Shown here: one piece after another, positions 28,485 through 37,378 of the stretch
Numbering within the stretch: the stretch's first letter is position 1
How the letters are laid out: every line of letters begins with the position of its first letter
Assembly (NCBI RefSeq): GCF_017329615.1
Contig: NZ_JAFMTW010000012.1
Span: forward strand, 30,509-94,508
Length of the DNA stretch: 64,000 nt
From: Alicyclobacillus suci
GTDB taxonomy: Bacteria; Bacillota; Bacilli; Alicyclobacillales; Alicyclobacillaceae
Direction: 5' to 3'
The notes under the pieces: generated by a model
What the model was told of the DNA's origin: nothing
Databases searched by the model: none
Seen by the model: only the letters and a program-made list of their open reading frames with translations
Position numbers and translations under genes: made by a program

Positions 28485-29761
28485 ATCATCAGGCCAGATC
28501 TATATCCTTATCGCGCCCTGCTGGGTGCACGTGGACGGATTTAAGTAAGACCGTCCAGACGTGGACAGGGATACTCAACGGCTTGGCCGCATTTTGCTTC
28601 GCGCTCACCATCTCTTGGAATCACCAAACGTGGTCGTCTGATTTACTCGTACCGCTCGCGGTCTGTGTGCTCGGAGGGCTGGTCATGGCACGGTCGGTTG
28701 CTACAAGACCGTGGAGGGTTTCACTCATTTTTTCCACCGTCACAACGATTGTGTTACTTATCGTCGGAGAAATCACCTTCCACATCCCCACCGGGATGGC
28801 CGTCGCCACATTATTCGCAGGCATTGCCAGCGCCGCACTGTGCCTCCCCCACATCCTGCAAGGAGAAGTCGGCAGCGGCTGTATCACCAACCTGCGAATC
28901 TTTACTGGTTTGGCTGTTGCGAACGTCCTGGTTGAATGGTTCAGTCAACTCTCGGCGCCAACCACCCCGTCGCCAAGTACTATCCTGTTCACCGTCGTAA
29001 TATCGATTGGGCTATTGTTCGGGGAAGTCGCGTTGGCGCGCCACGTCGAAGCCAAATCAACCGGTCTGACCCAACAGGCCACATTGTACACCGGTGCGGG
29101 TATCATGACACTAGCCGTGCTTGTCGCCGGGCTCGGTCCAATGGTTGCAGGAATTGCCGGACTAATCATTTTTGCGATACTCGCTTTTGTCATCTCACCG
29201 GTCATCGCGCCACTTGTGCAACAACTGCTCAGATGGTTACATGGCAAAGGTTCGTCCCACCACACGACAAACCAAGCACAATCTATCCACAATTCGTCCA
29301 CCCAGCACATGCCACCCGCACCTGCAACGTCATCGGCACTGCATTGGATTGTCTGGGCGATTCTTGTGGCCCTGATGCTAGCCATTATACTCGTGTACCT
29401 GCTGACGCGACGCCAAAAAGAAGCTAATGCAACAAACAAGACGACACAAACACAAATAGAGACAAAAACAATCGTCCGCCAAGAAAAACATATCGATTCG
29501 TTCACACTGGAGCGCACCGACCAACCGACGCGATTGGCGATGCAAAAACGACTCAAAGCGTGGCATCAAAAAGGGCATACTATCGGGCGCGCAGAGACGA
29601 TTCGGGAACTGTTGGCGCGGCTGCCCGACACAGAGCGAACGACCGCAGACATCGAACTGGCGCAAGCCTACGAACGCGCGCGCTATGGGCTGTGGCAACC
29701 AGCGCGTCCGCCTGGTACGGATAGCGATTTAGACAACAGCAATACAGACAAGAAGGACTAG
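28481..29761 (+). CDS. multi-pass membrane protein with C-terminal DUF4129-like domain
   Basis: 426 aa. Six or seven hydrophobic helices fill the first 240 residues, then a polar His/Thr/Ser-rich linker, another helix (WIVWAILVALMLAIILVYLL) and a basic C-terminal tail with the DUF4129-like pattern of RETIRELL and AYERARYG. In MoxR operons the third gene is commonly a transglutaminase-DUF4129 protein; here the transglutaminase core seems absent. GTG 28481. Confidence 0.7.
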   Translation: MNHQARSISLSRPAGCTWTDLSKTVQTWTGILNGLAAFCFALTISWNHQTWSSDLLVPLAVCVLGGLVMARSVATRPWRVSLIFSTVTTIVLLIVGEITFHIPTGMAVATLFAGIASAALCLPHILQGEVGSGCITNLRIFTGLAVANVLVEWFSQLSAPTTPSPSTILFTVVISIGLLFGEVALARHVEAKSTGLTQQATLYTGAGIMTLAVLVAGLGPMVAGIAGLIIFAILAFVISPVIAPLVQQLLRWLHGKGSSHHTTNQAQSIHNSSTQHMPPAPATSSALHWIVWAILVALMLAIILVYLLTRRQKEANATNKTTQTQIETKTIVRQEKHIDSFTLERTDQPTRLAMQKRLKAWHQKGHTIGRAETIRELLARLPDTERTTADIELAQAYERARYGLWQPARPPGTDSDLDNSNTDKKD

Positions 29762-29788
29762 GTCGCGCAAGGCTTCCTAGTCCTTTTA
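29753..29788 (+). terminator. terminator of the MoxR operon
   Basis: 10-bp stem (29753-29762 with 29776-29785) spanning the stop codon, followed by a short U-run. Confidence 0.75.
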
Positions 29789-29812
29789 AATAATGAACTC
29801 GATGAAATGGGT

Positions 29813-30781
29813 TTAATAATAGGTGCGGACGATGGTCATCTGAGACTGGGGCAAAACGTCATACACTTCGAGCGTTCCCGGAATCAGCACCGCATCCCCC
29901 GGTTTCAGTGAGAGTGCTTGCGCCTGGCCATCGACCACAGCGCGCAATTCCCCTGTTCCTTCAACGACGATGAGCACATCCGGATTGCCCGCATGACCGT
30001 GTGTGAGTGCAAACGGGCTGTCCGTGACCATCGATTCAATCGTAAAATACGGACACTCCACTAAACGCGCATGCTGAAAGGTATCCTCATTGCGAATCCA
30101 CACCCGCTCGACTGCCGGGGCGGACTGTTCATAATCGAGGACGTCTGCAGCCTTGTTGACATGCAATTCCCTGCCGACACCATGTTCGTCCACTCTGTCC
30201 CAATCGTATACTCGGTAGGTCACATCTGACGTCTGTTGAATCTCCAGCACTTTCGTCCCCGCCAACAACGCATGTAATGTGCGCGCCGGAACAAATACCA
30301 AATCGCCCTTTTTGACAGATCGATAGGAAAGGTAATCTTTCACCCGGCCCTCCCGCACAGCCTGCTCGTAAGTCTCGCGATTGGGAAAGGTGTGCCCGTA
30401 GTTCACTTTTCCGTCAGGTTTGGCATCAAGTACGTACCACGCCTCAGTTTTTCCGAAATCCCCCTCAAACGCCTGCGCGTATGTATCATCTGGATGGATT
30501 TGGACAGACAAGTCATCTTCCGCTTCCAAAAATTTTATCAAAAGAGGAAACCTCGGTTGTGGTGATTTGCCTAGGTACGCATTCGGATACAAATCTGTCA
30601 GCTCATTCAGTGATTTGCCCGCGAGCGGACCTTCCGAAACCACGCTCATCCCATTGGGGTGTCCAGATACCACCCAGTATTCGCCGATTGGTTCATCTGT
30701 CTTCACGCCAAACATCGATTTTAAGCCATGGCCACCCCAAATTCGCTGCATCGGTACAGGTGCAAATTTTACCGGATACAC
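29813..30781 (-). CDS. manA: mannose-6-phosphate isomerase, class I
   Basis: 322-aa zinc cupin enzyme interconverting mannose 6-phosphate and fructose 6-phosphate. Metal ligands lie in VQIHPDD, KTEAWYVLD and RTLHALLAG, and YRVYDWDRVD completes the site. GTG 30781 gives the usual MYPVKF start with AAGGAG eleven bases ahead; GTG 30793 overlaps that site. The start overlaps or abuts the end of the upstream 2-hydroxyacid dehydrogenase gene, so the two are cotranscribed. It may supply mannose for the PIG-V-like transferase; that link is speculative. Confidence 0.92.
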   Translation of the reverse strand: MYPVKFAPVPMQRIWGGHGLKSMFGVKTDEPIGEYWVVSGHPNGMSVVSEGPLAGKSLNELTDLYPNAYLGKSPQPRFPLLIKFLEAEDDLSVQIHPDDTYAQAFEGDFGKTEAWYVLDAKPDGKVNYGHTFPNRETYEQAVREGRVKDYLSYRSVKKGDLVFVPARTLHALLAGTKVLEIQQTSDVTYRVYDWDRVDEHGVGRELHVNKAADVLDYEQSAPAVERVWIRNEDTFQHARLVECPYFTIESMVTDSPFALTHGHAGNPDVLIVVEGTGELRAVVDGQAQALSLKPGDAVLIPGTLEVYDVLPQSQMTIVRTYY

Positions 30782-30786
30782 GTTTC

Positions 30787-31773
30787 TCAACACTCCTTGA
30801 CCAAATCACGTAATTCGGAAATGACTTTCGCATCAGATGCACGGCCTTCCAGGACAGCCACGACGTTTTTTGCAGCCAACATCGCCATGTCGTCGCGCGT
30901 CGTCTGCGTGGCGGATCCGATATGTGGCAAGACAACGACATTGTCGAGTTGAAGCAGTGGGTTCGATACCGGGGTCGGCTCTTCGCGGAACACGTCTAGG
31001 CCTGCTGCTCGAATACTGCCATTTTTGAGCGCGTTGTATAATGCATCTTCATCTACCGTAAGCCCTCGTGACACGTTCACAAAAATGGCTGAAGACTTCA
31101 TCAAGTCAAATGCCGCCTGATTCATCAACCCACGCGTCTCCTCTGTGAGCGGCGTCAGTAAGACGACGAAATCAGCCCTCCGAAGCAAGTCCTCAAATGT
31201 GGTGTACTCCAACCCCAAACGCTGCTCGACTTCCGGTTTACGGGTCCGATTGTGATAGAGTACATCCATGCCAAACCCCAGTGCGGCGCGTCGAGCGACC
31301 GCCTCACCAATGCGCCCCATGCCAATAATGCCAAGGGTTCGATGGTGAACGTCCACGCCAAAGTAAAAACTCTCCGGCTTCCCATGCCATTTTCCTTGCC
31401 GCACAATGGCATCCATCTCAACCACTCGTCGAGCGGCTGCCAGCATGAGCGTAAACGTCAAATCCGCCACCGTCTCATCGAGCACGCCGGGCGTATGCGT
31501 CCCAATGACGCCGTAGCGGCGCATGGCTGCTGTGTCGAAGTGGTCATACCCAACAGAACTGGTACTCACGCACTTCAGATTCGGCAACTTCGCCAGCAGC
31601 GCGTCATCAATCGAAATCCCTGAAGTAATGAGCCCGTCTGCCGTCTGAGCCCGTTCCACCAACTGCTCAAACGTCGGACGTTTCGCCCCGTCCCAAATGT
31701 CCAACTCAACATGGTTCTTTAGGTATGCCACGGCCGCCTCAGGCAAACGTCTTGTGGAAAACACTCTGTGCAT
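30787..31773 (-). CDS. 2-hydroxyacid dehydrogenase (glyoxylate/2-ketogluconate reductase-like)
   Basis: 328 aa, D-2-hydroxyacid dehydrogenase family: VSTSSVGYDHFD, the NAD(P) motif GIIGMGRIGEAVARRA followed by YHNRTRK, whose basic residues favour NADPH, catalytic arginine in NVSRGLTVDE, the glutamate in DVFREEP and the histidine in LPHIGSAT. ATG 31773 follows GAAGGAGGG. It resembles GyaR/GhrB-type reductases of glyoxylate, hydroxypyruvate and 2-ketogluconate. Only 5 bases separate it from manA. Confidence 0.88.
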   Translation of the reverse strand: MHRVFSTRRLPEAAVAYLKNHVELDIWDGAKRPTFEQLVERAQTADGLITSGISIDDALLAKLPNLKCVSTSSVGYDHFDTAAMRRYGVIGTHTPGVLDETVADLTFTLMLAAARRVVEMDAIVRQGKWHGKPESFYFGVDVHHRTLGIIGMGRIGEAVARRAALGFGMDVLYHNRTRKPEVEQRLGLEYTTFEDLLRRADFVVLLTPLTEETRGLMNQAAFDLMKSSAIFVNVSRGLTVDEDALYNALKNGSIRAAGLDVFREEPTPVSNPLLQLDNVVVLPHIGSATQTTRDDMAMLAAKNVVAVLEGRASDAKVISELRDLVKEC

Positions 31774-31907
31774 GGAACGCCCTCCTTCATCCGCAGCTGT
31801 ATTCCAATATGTTGTCGTCTCCAGCATCCACGGACCACATCTCTACTGTACACAAAGAGCCCCACAGCGGGTAGTCTCCTTCTTCCGTCAGTCACGCCAG
31901 CAGACAA

Positions 31908-32879
31908 TTATAACGAAGCCTGGATAGACCCGCCCATGGACCTTCGCACCTTATCTTTGGGTAGGCGCGACATTTGAAACACAGCGAGCCAAATGACCGC
32001 AAAGCCGACCCACTGACCAGCCGTGATGGTCTCGTGAAGAATGAGCCAGTTCAGCAACAATCCTGTCGCAGGGAAGGCAAGTTCCGCTATGGTCGCATGC
32101 GACGCTTTGACCCCGTTCAGGCCTTTGTAATAAATCAATAGGCTGAGTAGGCTCGGAACAATCGTTTGGAACAATAGATTTGCAATGACTGGCCACATCG
32201 TCAACGCAACCCCAAGCGACGCCCAATCCGGGCGCTCACACTCGACAATCACAAACAAAAATGGCAATGCCGCCGCGAATCTGAGTGCCGTCACTGTGGA
32301 AAACGATACCTTGCCGACCAACCGCTTGCCCATCGCAGTAGATCCGCCCCATAACATCGCAGCCCCCAACGCACAAAGTGCGCCAACAAGCCGACCTGCA
32401 GCACCAATGCCCGTCACAGGACCAAATCCAAACGTGAGTAGATACGCGCCGATGAGCGCAGCGAGCAACAGCAACCAATAACCACGAGAAACGCGCTCCT
32501 TGAGCACCGAGGCCGCCAGCAATACGGCGAACACGGGCTGCAATTTCTGCAACACGAGTACGACGTTCGCATTTCCGTGTTGCAACCCAACGGCGAACAA
32601 AATCGACGCCAAGGCTGACCCCCCCCAGGCGATAAACAACACAGCAATCCAGTCACCGATATTGAGTCGCTTGAGTTCATGCCGTTTCCAAATGAGAACC
32701 GGAACGGAAAACAACGCGAGGAGCAAGTGCTCCAAAAACACAATTTGTGTTGACGACATATGCCGCTGTAGCGCGACGATAAAGACAGCGTCGAGACCCC
32801 ACATCGCAGCCCCCAACGCAATCAACCAAACACTCAAGTACGGTCTGCGCGTACGAGTCTTCACAACACGACCATTCAA
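31908..32879 (-). CDS. EamA/DMT-family transporter under FMN riboswitch control, candidate riboflavin transporter
   Basis: 323-aa protein with ten hydrophobic helices in two EamA repeats; the second repeat holds the usual LLNWLILHETITAGQWVG ending. The gene would be an anonymous metabolite carrier were it not for an FMN riboswitch and terminator in its leader. DMT-type flavin transporters (RibN, ImpX) are known to be controlled this way in other bacteria, so flavin transport is the best hypothesis. TTG 32879 follows AGGAGG. No other riboflavin gene lies nearby. Confidence 0.8.
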   Translation of the reverse strand: MNGRVVKTRTRRPYLSVWLIALGAAMWGLDAVFIVALQRHMSSTQIVFLEHLLLALFSVPVLIWKRHELKRLNIGDWIAVLFIAWGGSALASILFAVGLQHGNANVVLVLQKLQPVFAVLLAASVLKERVSRGYWLLLLAALIGAYLLTFGFGPVTGIGAAGRLVGALCALGAAMLWGGSTAMGKRLVGKVSFSTVTALRFAAALPFLFVIVECERPDWASLGVALTMWPVIANLLFQTIVPSLLSLLIYYKGLNGVKASHATIAELAFPATGLLLNWLILHETITAGQWVGFAVIWLAVFQMSRLPKDKVRRSMGGSIQASL

Positions 32880-32966
32880 TTCAAAGACCTCCTAGAGGAC
32901 AACAGGGGATTTGAATTGAACCTTCTCGGAAGAACATGTGCGTTGGCACGACACCATCACCAACGC

Positions 32967-32995
32967 AAAACGCCCCAGGAAAAATCCCTGGGGCG
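32967..32995 (-). terminator. regulatory terminator of the FMN riboswitch leader
   Basis: 9-bp GC-rich stem (32971-32979 with 32987-32995) followed on the minus strand by a U-run. It sits between the aptamer and the EamA start and is the probable expression platform. Confidence 0.8.
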
Positions 32996-33037
32996 CGTAC
33001 ATGTCAAACCAGGCATGGCGTTCAGCCATACCAAAGT

Positions 33038-33202
33038 TTACCTTCTCCCATCCGGACTATACCGTCGGCCTTGGATTTTCACCAAGTCAGTCCACGCAAA
33101 GCCGATGCGCGGAGTCGCGGGCTCAACCGCAAATTGCGTCCCGTCTATACAGAACATGCAGTTTCACCGCCGGTCGGGAATTTCACCCTGCCCCGAAGGT
33201 TC
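33038..33202 (-). ncRNA. FMN riboswitch (RFN element)
   Basis: Read on the minus strand it has the conserved FMN aptamer blocks in order: CTTCGGGGCAGGG, GTGAAATTCCCGACCGGCGG, GAGCCCGCGA, GGTGAAAATCC, GCCGACGGTATAGTCCGGAT and GGGAGAAGG. The closing P1 helix pairs ACCTTC with GAAGGT. When FMN is bound, the downstream terminator should form and shut off the EamA gene. Confidence 0.96.
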
Positions 33203-33271
33203 ATATTCAGCTGTATTCAGTTTATCATTTTTCAAAGTGGAAAGCCACTAACTTTCTTATGGTTAATGCGA

Positions 33272-33301
33272 AAAAATATAGGGCGCCTTGGTGGCGCCCT
33301 A
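33272..33301 (-). terminator. terminator of the MocA/TIM operon
   Basis: 8-bp GC-rich stem (33281-33288 with 33294-33301), followed on the minus strand by AUAUUUUUU. Confidence 0.88.
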
Positions 33302-33319
33302 TGCCTCCAACGCGACAGA

Positions 33320-34489
33320 TTACCCTATCGATGTGACATCAACCCAACGCCCTGTTTGGCTCGACGCTTCCACCGCCGCCAACACCCGCTGGTTTTGCAC
33401 ACCGTCAGCAAAATCAGGCTGACACGGCGTACCGTCCACTAAACTTTGAAAATACGTCGCGAATAAATTGATAAACGTATGCTCGTAGCCAATAATATGC
33501 CCCGCAGGCCAATAGGCACTTGCAAACGGATGTTGCTCCTCGGTGCAGTTGATAGTCCTAAATCCCTGCAGCCCTGGCTCATCTTCGTGCAAATAGACCT
33601 GCAAGTTGTTCATATTCTCCAAATCCCACCGAATCGATCCCTTTTCGCCGTTGATCTCAATTCGATTGCCATTGCGGTTCCCACCGGCAAACCGCGTCGC
33701 CTCAAACACGCCGAGGGCGCCGTTGGCAAAATGGGCGAGAAACGCCGCAGCGTCGTCCACATCGACTTCCCCCGTCGCACTTGCATCGCGCGTGGCACTG
33801 AGGCCCCCGCTCATCTCTCCGAGCGGGCGAGTCTTGATAAACGTCTCCAAGGTGCCGGTCAACTCCGTGATTTCGCCGACGAGGAAGCGGGCGAGATCGA
33901 CAATGTGTGCCGCAATGTCACCAAGCGCGCCAGAGCCCGTGACCTCCTTGCGCAGACGCCACACCAAGGGAAACTTTGGATCCATAATCCAGTCCTGCAA
34001 ATACTGAGCCCGAACGTGATAAATACGGCCCAGCCGCCCCTCTGAAATCAACTGCTTCGCGTATTGAACAGCCGGGGCAAAGCGATAATTGTGGCAGACG
34101 AGCCCGCGTACGCCCGCGGCTTGAACGGCATCGCGCATCGCCAGCGCTTGTTCCACGGTCATCGCGAGCGGCTTCTCACAAATGACGTGCTTGCCTGCCT
34201 TCGCGGCGGCAATCGCAATTTTGGCATGCGTGTTGTTCGGCGTGACGATGTCTATCACGTCGATATCATCGCGTTCAATGAGTGTTCTCCAATCTGTCTC
34301 AAAGGACGCAAAGCCAAACTGATGCGCTGCCGCGGCCACCCCCGCCTCATCGCGACCGGCGATGGCGGTTAACACGGGTATGGGTGCCTCGTTGAAAAAG
34401 AACGGCAAGTCGCGGTAGGCATGGCTGTGTGCTTTCCCCATAAATTTGTAGCCAACCATACCAATTCGAATTTCCTTCGTCATCTCCAT
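33320..34489 (-). CDS. Gfo/Idh/MocA-family oxidoreductase (A)
   Basis: 389-aa NAD(P)-dependent dehydrogenase. N-terminal Rossmann fold (IGMVGYKFMGKAHSHAY), the family signature CEKPLAMT with the catalytic lysine, YRFAPAVQYAK, and the GALGDIAAHIVDLARFL segment with the catalytic Asp/His pair. The C-terminal domain is long, as in members acting on glycosides or cyclitols. ATG 34489 follows GGGAGGCG. It is the last gene of a six-gene unit. Such enzymes commonly oxidise C3 of sugars or inositols; substrate unknown. Confidence 0.88.
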   Translation of the reverse strand: MEMTKEIRIGMVGYKFMGKAHSHAYRDLPFFFNEAPIPVLTAIAGRDEAGVAAAAHQFGFASFETDWRTLIERDDIDVIDIVTPNNTHAKIAIAAAKAGKHVICEKPLAMTVEQALAMRDAVQAAGVRGLVCHNYRFAPAVQYAKQLISEGRLGRIYHVRAQYLQDWIMDPKFPLVWRLRKEVTGSGALGDIAAHIVDLARFLVGEITELTGTLETFIKTRPLGEMSGGLSATRDASATGEVDVDDAAAFLAHFANGALGVFEATRFAGGNRNGNRIEINGEKGSIRWDLENMNNLQVYLHEDEPGLQGFRTINCTEEQHPFASAYWPAGHIIGYEHTFINLFATYFQSLVDGTPCQPDFADGVQNQRVLAAVEASSQTGRWVDVTSIG

Positions 34490-34562
34490 CAGCGCCTCCC
34501 TCTCATCGCCAAAGCGCACCTGCGATGTGTCAGCGAATGCCCACCTGCTGGCACCGACAATT

Positions 34563-35606
34563 TCACAACTTCACCGCTTCACCAGACTCAGCAGAGGCAT
34601 ACAAACCATTGATGATTCGCTGCAGTTTGACGCCTTGTTCTGGTGTCGAAATCGGTGCAGCCCCGCCGAGACACGCATCGACAAAGCGCTCCACCTCTAG
34701 CTCATAGGCCGGCTTGTCGGGCAAATACGCTGGTTTGACGTCGACGAGTGAACCATGTTTTTCCTGATAAATGGTCAGCGGGAAGACATTCGCCCCGCCC
34801 AAGTCCCCCATCAATTTTACGTTCATCTCGTCACGCTGCTCGACGTTCGCGGCAAACGCCGCCTCCAACACCAACGTCGCACCATTTTTGAAACGAATAA
34901 AGCCACGTGCCATATCCTCGACAGTGAAGTTTTCGTAGTCCCAAGCCCCTAACAGGCCTACGCCCGGTTTGGTGCCTAGCTTTTGATACGTCGCGCCAAA
35001 AACCGAGTCCGGCTCCGGGTAACCCATCAGGTACAGCGCCGTGTCCAGCATGTGCACACCAATGTCAATCAATGGCCCGCCGCCCTGCAGTTCTTTGTTC
35101 GTAAACACGCCCCAACCAGGAATCCCGCGCCGCCGCATTGCAATCGCTGTCGCCGCATAAATGTCACCGAGTTCCCCCGCGTCAATAAAGCGCTTAAGTG
35201 CCTCGACGTCTTGTGTGTGACGGTAATGAAACCCATATGATAGGTATTTGTTTGCCTTATCAGCAGCACTCGCCATCGCCTCTGCCTCGGCGACGGTCAT
35301 GGCAGGCGGTTTTTCACACAGCACGTGGCAACCAGCTTGAAGGGCTGCAATGGCTGATGCAGCGTGAAACTTGTTTGGCGTGCAAATGCTGACGGCATCC
35401 AGTTCCTGCGCGCCCAGCATCTCATCGACCGTCGCATAGGCATGTGGAATGTCATATCGCTTTGCTACATCTTTCGCGCGCTCCAAATCCACATCGGCAA
35501 TCGCCACGATGTTGACCTTGTCACCACATTTTTGGTAGTTCGGAATATGAACCGCTTGCGCAATCCCACCAGCACCGACAATTCCAACCCGCAATGTCTC
35601 TGTCAT
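34563..35606 (-). CDS. Gfo/Idh/MocA-family oxidoreductase (B)
   Basis: 347 aa: VGIVGAGGIAQAVHIP nucleotide motif, CTPNKFHA, CEKPPAMT with the catalytic lysine, and GGGPLIDIGVHMLDTALYLMG, which carries the Asp/His pair. Distinct from its neighbour A, so two different oxidation or reduction steps are likely, for example dehydrogenation of the substrate and reduction of a keto-intermediate after epimerisation. ATG 35606 with AGGGAGCG upstream. It sits 73 bases before gene A. Confidence 0.88.
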   Translation of the reverse strand: MTETLRVGIVGAGGIAQAVHIPNYQKCGDKVNIVAIADVDLERAKDVAKRYDIPHAYATVDEMLGAQELDAVSICTPNKFHAASAIAALQAGCHVLCEKPPAMTVAEAEAMASAADKANKYLSYGFHYRHTQDVEALKRFIDAGELGDIYAATAIAMRRRGIPGWGVFTNKELQGGGPLIDIGVHMLDTALYLMGYPEPDSVFGATYQKLGTKPGVGLLGAWDYENFTVEDMARGFIRFKNGATLVLEAAFAANVEQRDEMNVKLMGDLGGANVFPLTIYQEKHGSLVDVKPAYLPDKPAYELEVERFVDACLGGAAPISTPEQGVKLQRIINGLYASAESGEAVKL

Positions 35607-35621
35607 GAACAAATCGCTCCC

Positions 35622-36590
35622 TTATGCCCACCAGATGTTATCCAATTTTTTGCGAATGAGGATAGGTTGTAAAAACTGAACTGCCTTTTCAAAACCTTCT
35701 TCAATCGACATCAAGCTGTCCTCGTGTTCGATACTGATGGCGCCATCATATCCGGCCAGTTGCAACGCGCTGATAATGTTGCGCCAGACTTCCTCGCCGT
35801 GCCCATATCCCACCGTCCGAAAAATCCAGGAACGGATATTTTCGTCCTGGTACGGTTTCACGTCCAGCACGCCGTTCTCCGCGGTATTGTAAGGGTTAAT
35901 GGCGGTATCCTTCGCGTGAACATGGAAAATGCACTCCGCCTCGGCCAGGCGTTTGATGCACAGGGCTGGATCCATCCCCTGCCAGAACAAGTGACTTGGG
36001 TCGAAATTGACGCCAATCTGCTCACCACACGCACTGCGCAAGCGCAGCATCGTCTCCGTGTTGTAGACGACAAACCCCGGGTGCGCTTCAATAGCCACCC
36101 GCACATGGTGATCTTTGAGAAATTGATTTTGCGCCCGCCAGTACGGAATCACTTTTTCTTCCCACTGCCATTTGAGAATTTCACTATGTTCCGTGGGCCA
36201 CGGGCAGGTCACCCAAACCGAATGCTTCGACGTTTCCGATTCACCCGGGCACCCAGAAAACGTAACGACATTCGGAACCCCAAGCAGTTCTGCAAGCAAC
36301 ACCGTCTCCTGGAATGTCTCGTGCGCCTCCTGCGCGATGGCTTTGTCCGGGTGCAATGGATTGCCATGACAACTGAGCGCGCTGATTTCCAAATTGCGCC
36401 GCGCAATACTGTCGAGAAACGCCTTGCGCTTCTCCGCGCTTTGAAGCAGTTCCTTGCGGTTGCAAAAGCGGTCACCCGGTGACCCGCCTGTGCCAATCTC
36501 CACCGTCTGTAAACCGCTTGCCGCTACATAATCGAGCATTTCATCAAACGTCTTGTCACCGAACAAAACCGTAAAAATCCCCAACTTCAT
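35622..36590 (-). CDS. sugar phosphate isomerase/epimerase, TIM barrel (AP endonuclease 2 family)
   Basis: 322 aa. Metal ligands typical of xylose isomerase-like barrels: AIEAHPGFVVYN (Glu), NFDPSHLFWQG (Asp, His), HVHAKDT (His) and ISIEHEDS (Glu). The start MKLGIFTVLF with Asp/Glu-rich first helices is shared with IolE/IolI relatives. It may isomerise or epimerise a keto-sugar made by a MocA dehydrogenase. Gap to the next gene is 15 bases, so cotranscription is certain in practice. Confidence 0.85.
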   Translation of the reverse strand: MKLGIFTVLFGDKTFDEMLDYVAASGLQTVEIGTGGSPGDRFCNRKELLQSAEKRKAFLDSIARRNLEISALSCHGNPLHPDKAIAQEAHETFQETVLLAELLGVPNVVTFSGCPGESETSKHSVWVTCPWPTEHSEILKWQWEEKVIPYWRAQNQFLKDHHVRVAIEAHPGFVVYNTETMLRLRSACGEQIGVNFDPSHLFWQGMDPALCIKRLAEAECIFHVHAKDTAINPYNTAENGVLDVKPYQDENIRSWIFRTVGYGHGEEVWRNIISALQLAGYDGAISIEHEDSLMSIEEGFEKAVQFLQPILIRKKLDNIWWA

Positions 36591-36634
36591 CGCATGTCAC
36601 GCTCCTATCGAAGTATCGTGGCGCCCGCTTGTGG

Positions 36635-37378
36635 TCAGACGCGATGTTGCAAAAACGCAAAGCTCGTTTGGATACACGCAAGCGCATCCGTTTTGCAGAC
36701 ATCCTGTTCAACGATATACCACTTCACACCCGCGTCCTTGGCTGCAGCGATAATCTTGTCCCAGTCCAAAACGCCTTGACCAACTTCTGCAAATGAACCA
36801 TCCGCCGCCGACGCATCCTTCATATGAAGCAGGTCCAACCGTCCAGCGTATTTGTTGATATATGCCACTGGATCCGCTCCGGCTCGATGAATCCAATACA
36901 GGTCCAGTTCCGCTTGCACGCGCTTTGCATCGGTCTTCGCAAACAGTGTGTCAAGCATGAACTCTCCGTCAAATTTCGTAAATTCAAAGTCGTGATTGTG
37001 ATAGACAAGTTGTAACCCAGCCTGTGCCAATTCATCTCCAGCGTGGGCAAGGGTGGCAATCAGCTTCTCGTAATCCTCCTTGGTCTGCCGACGTTCGGGT
37101 GGAAGCCACGGCACGACAATATACTGAAACCCGATGGTCTTCGCTTCTTCCACCACGTTGCCAAGCTCTGACTCAATCCGCGCCAGCGCCACGTGTGCCG
37201 ATACTGCTTGTAGGCCGAGATCATCAAGTAGATTTCGCAACTGAACCGGTGTAAGCCCCCCGTACGTGTGCAACTCGACAGCTTGATAACCAATATCTGC
37301 AACTTTGCGAAGCGTCCCCGTGAAGTCTTTCTCTAACAAGTCTCGAAGTGTATACAACTGAAGCGCAAGATTAGCCAC
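36635..37378 (-). CDS. sugar phosphate isomerase/epimerase, TIM barrel
   Basis: About 247 aa, the shortest of the three barrels: LALQLYTLRD start, VYHNHDFEF (metal-binding His/Glu region), ELDLYWIHRAGADP, LLHMKDAS and WYIVEQDV. This is the YcjR/IolE-like pattern in which a Mn or similar divalent cation is bound by Glu, Asp, His and Glu. GTG 37378 is preferred over TTG 37384 on spacing from GGGAGGAG. It overlaps the upstream barrel gene by 8 bases. Confidence 0.85.
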   Translation of the reverse strand: MANLALQLYTLRDLLEKDFTGTLRKVADIGYQAVELHTYGGLTPVQLRNLLDDLGLQAVSAHVALARIESELGNVVEEAKTIGFQYIVVPWLPPERRQTKEDYEKLIATLAHAGDELAQAGLQLVYHNHDFEFTKFDGEFMLDTLFAKTDAKRVQAELDLYWIHRAGADPVAYINKYAGRLDLLHMKDASAADGSFAEVGQGVLDWDKIIAAAKDAGVKWYIVEQDVCKTDALACIQTSFAFLQHRV

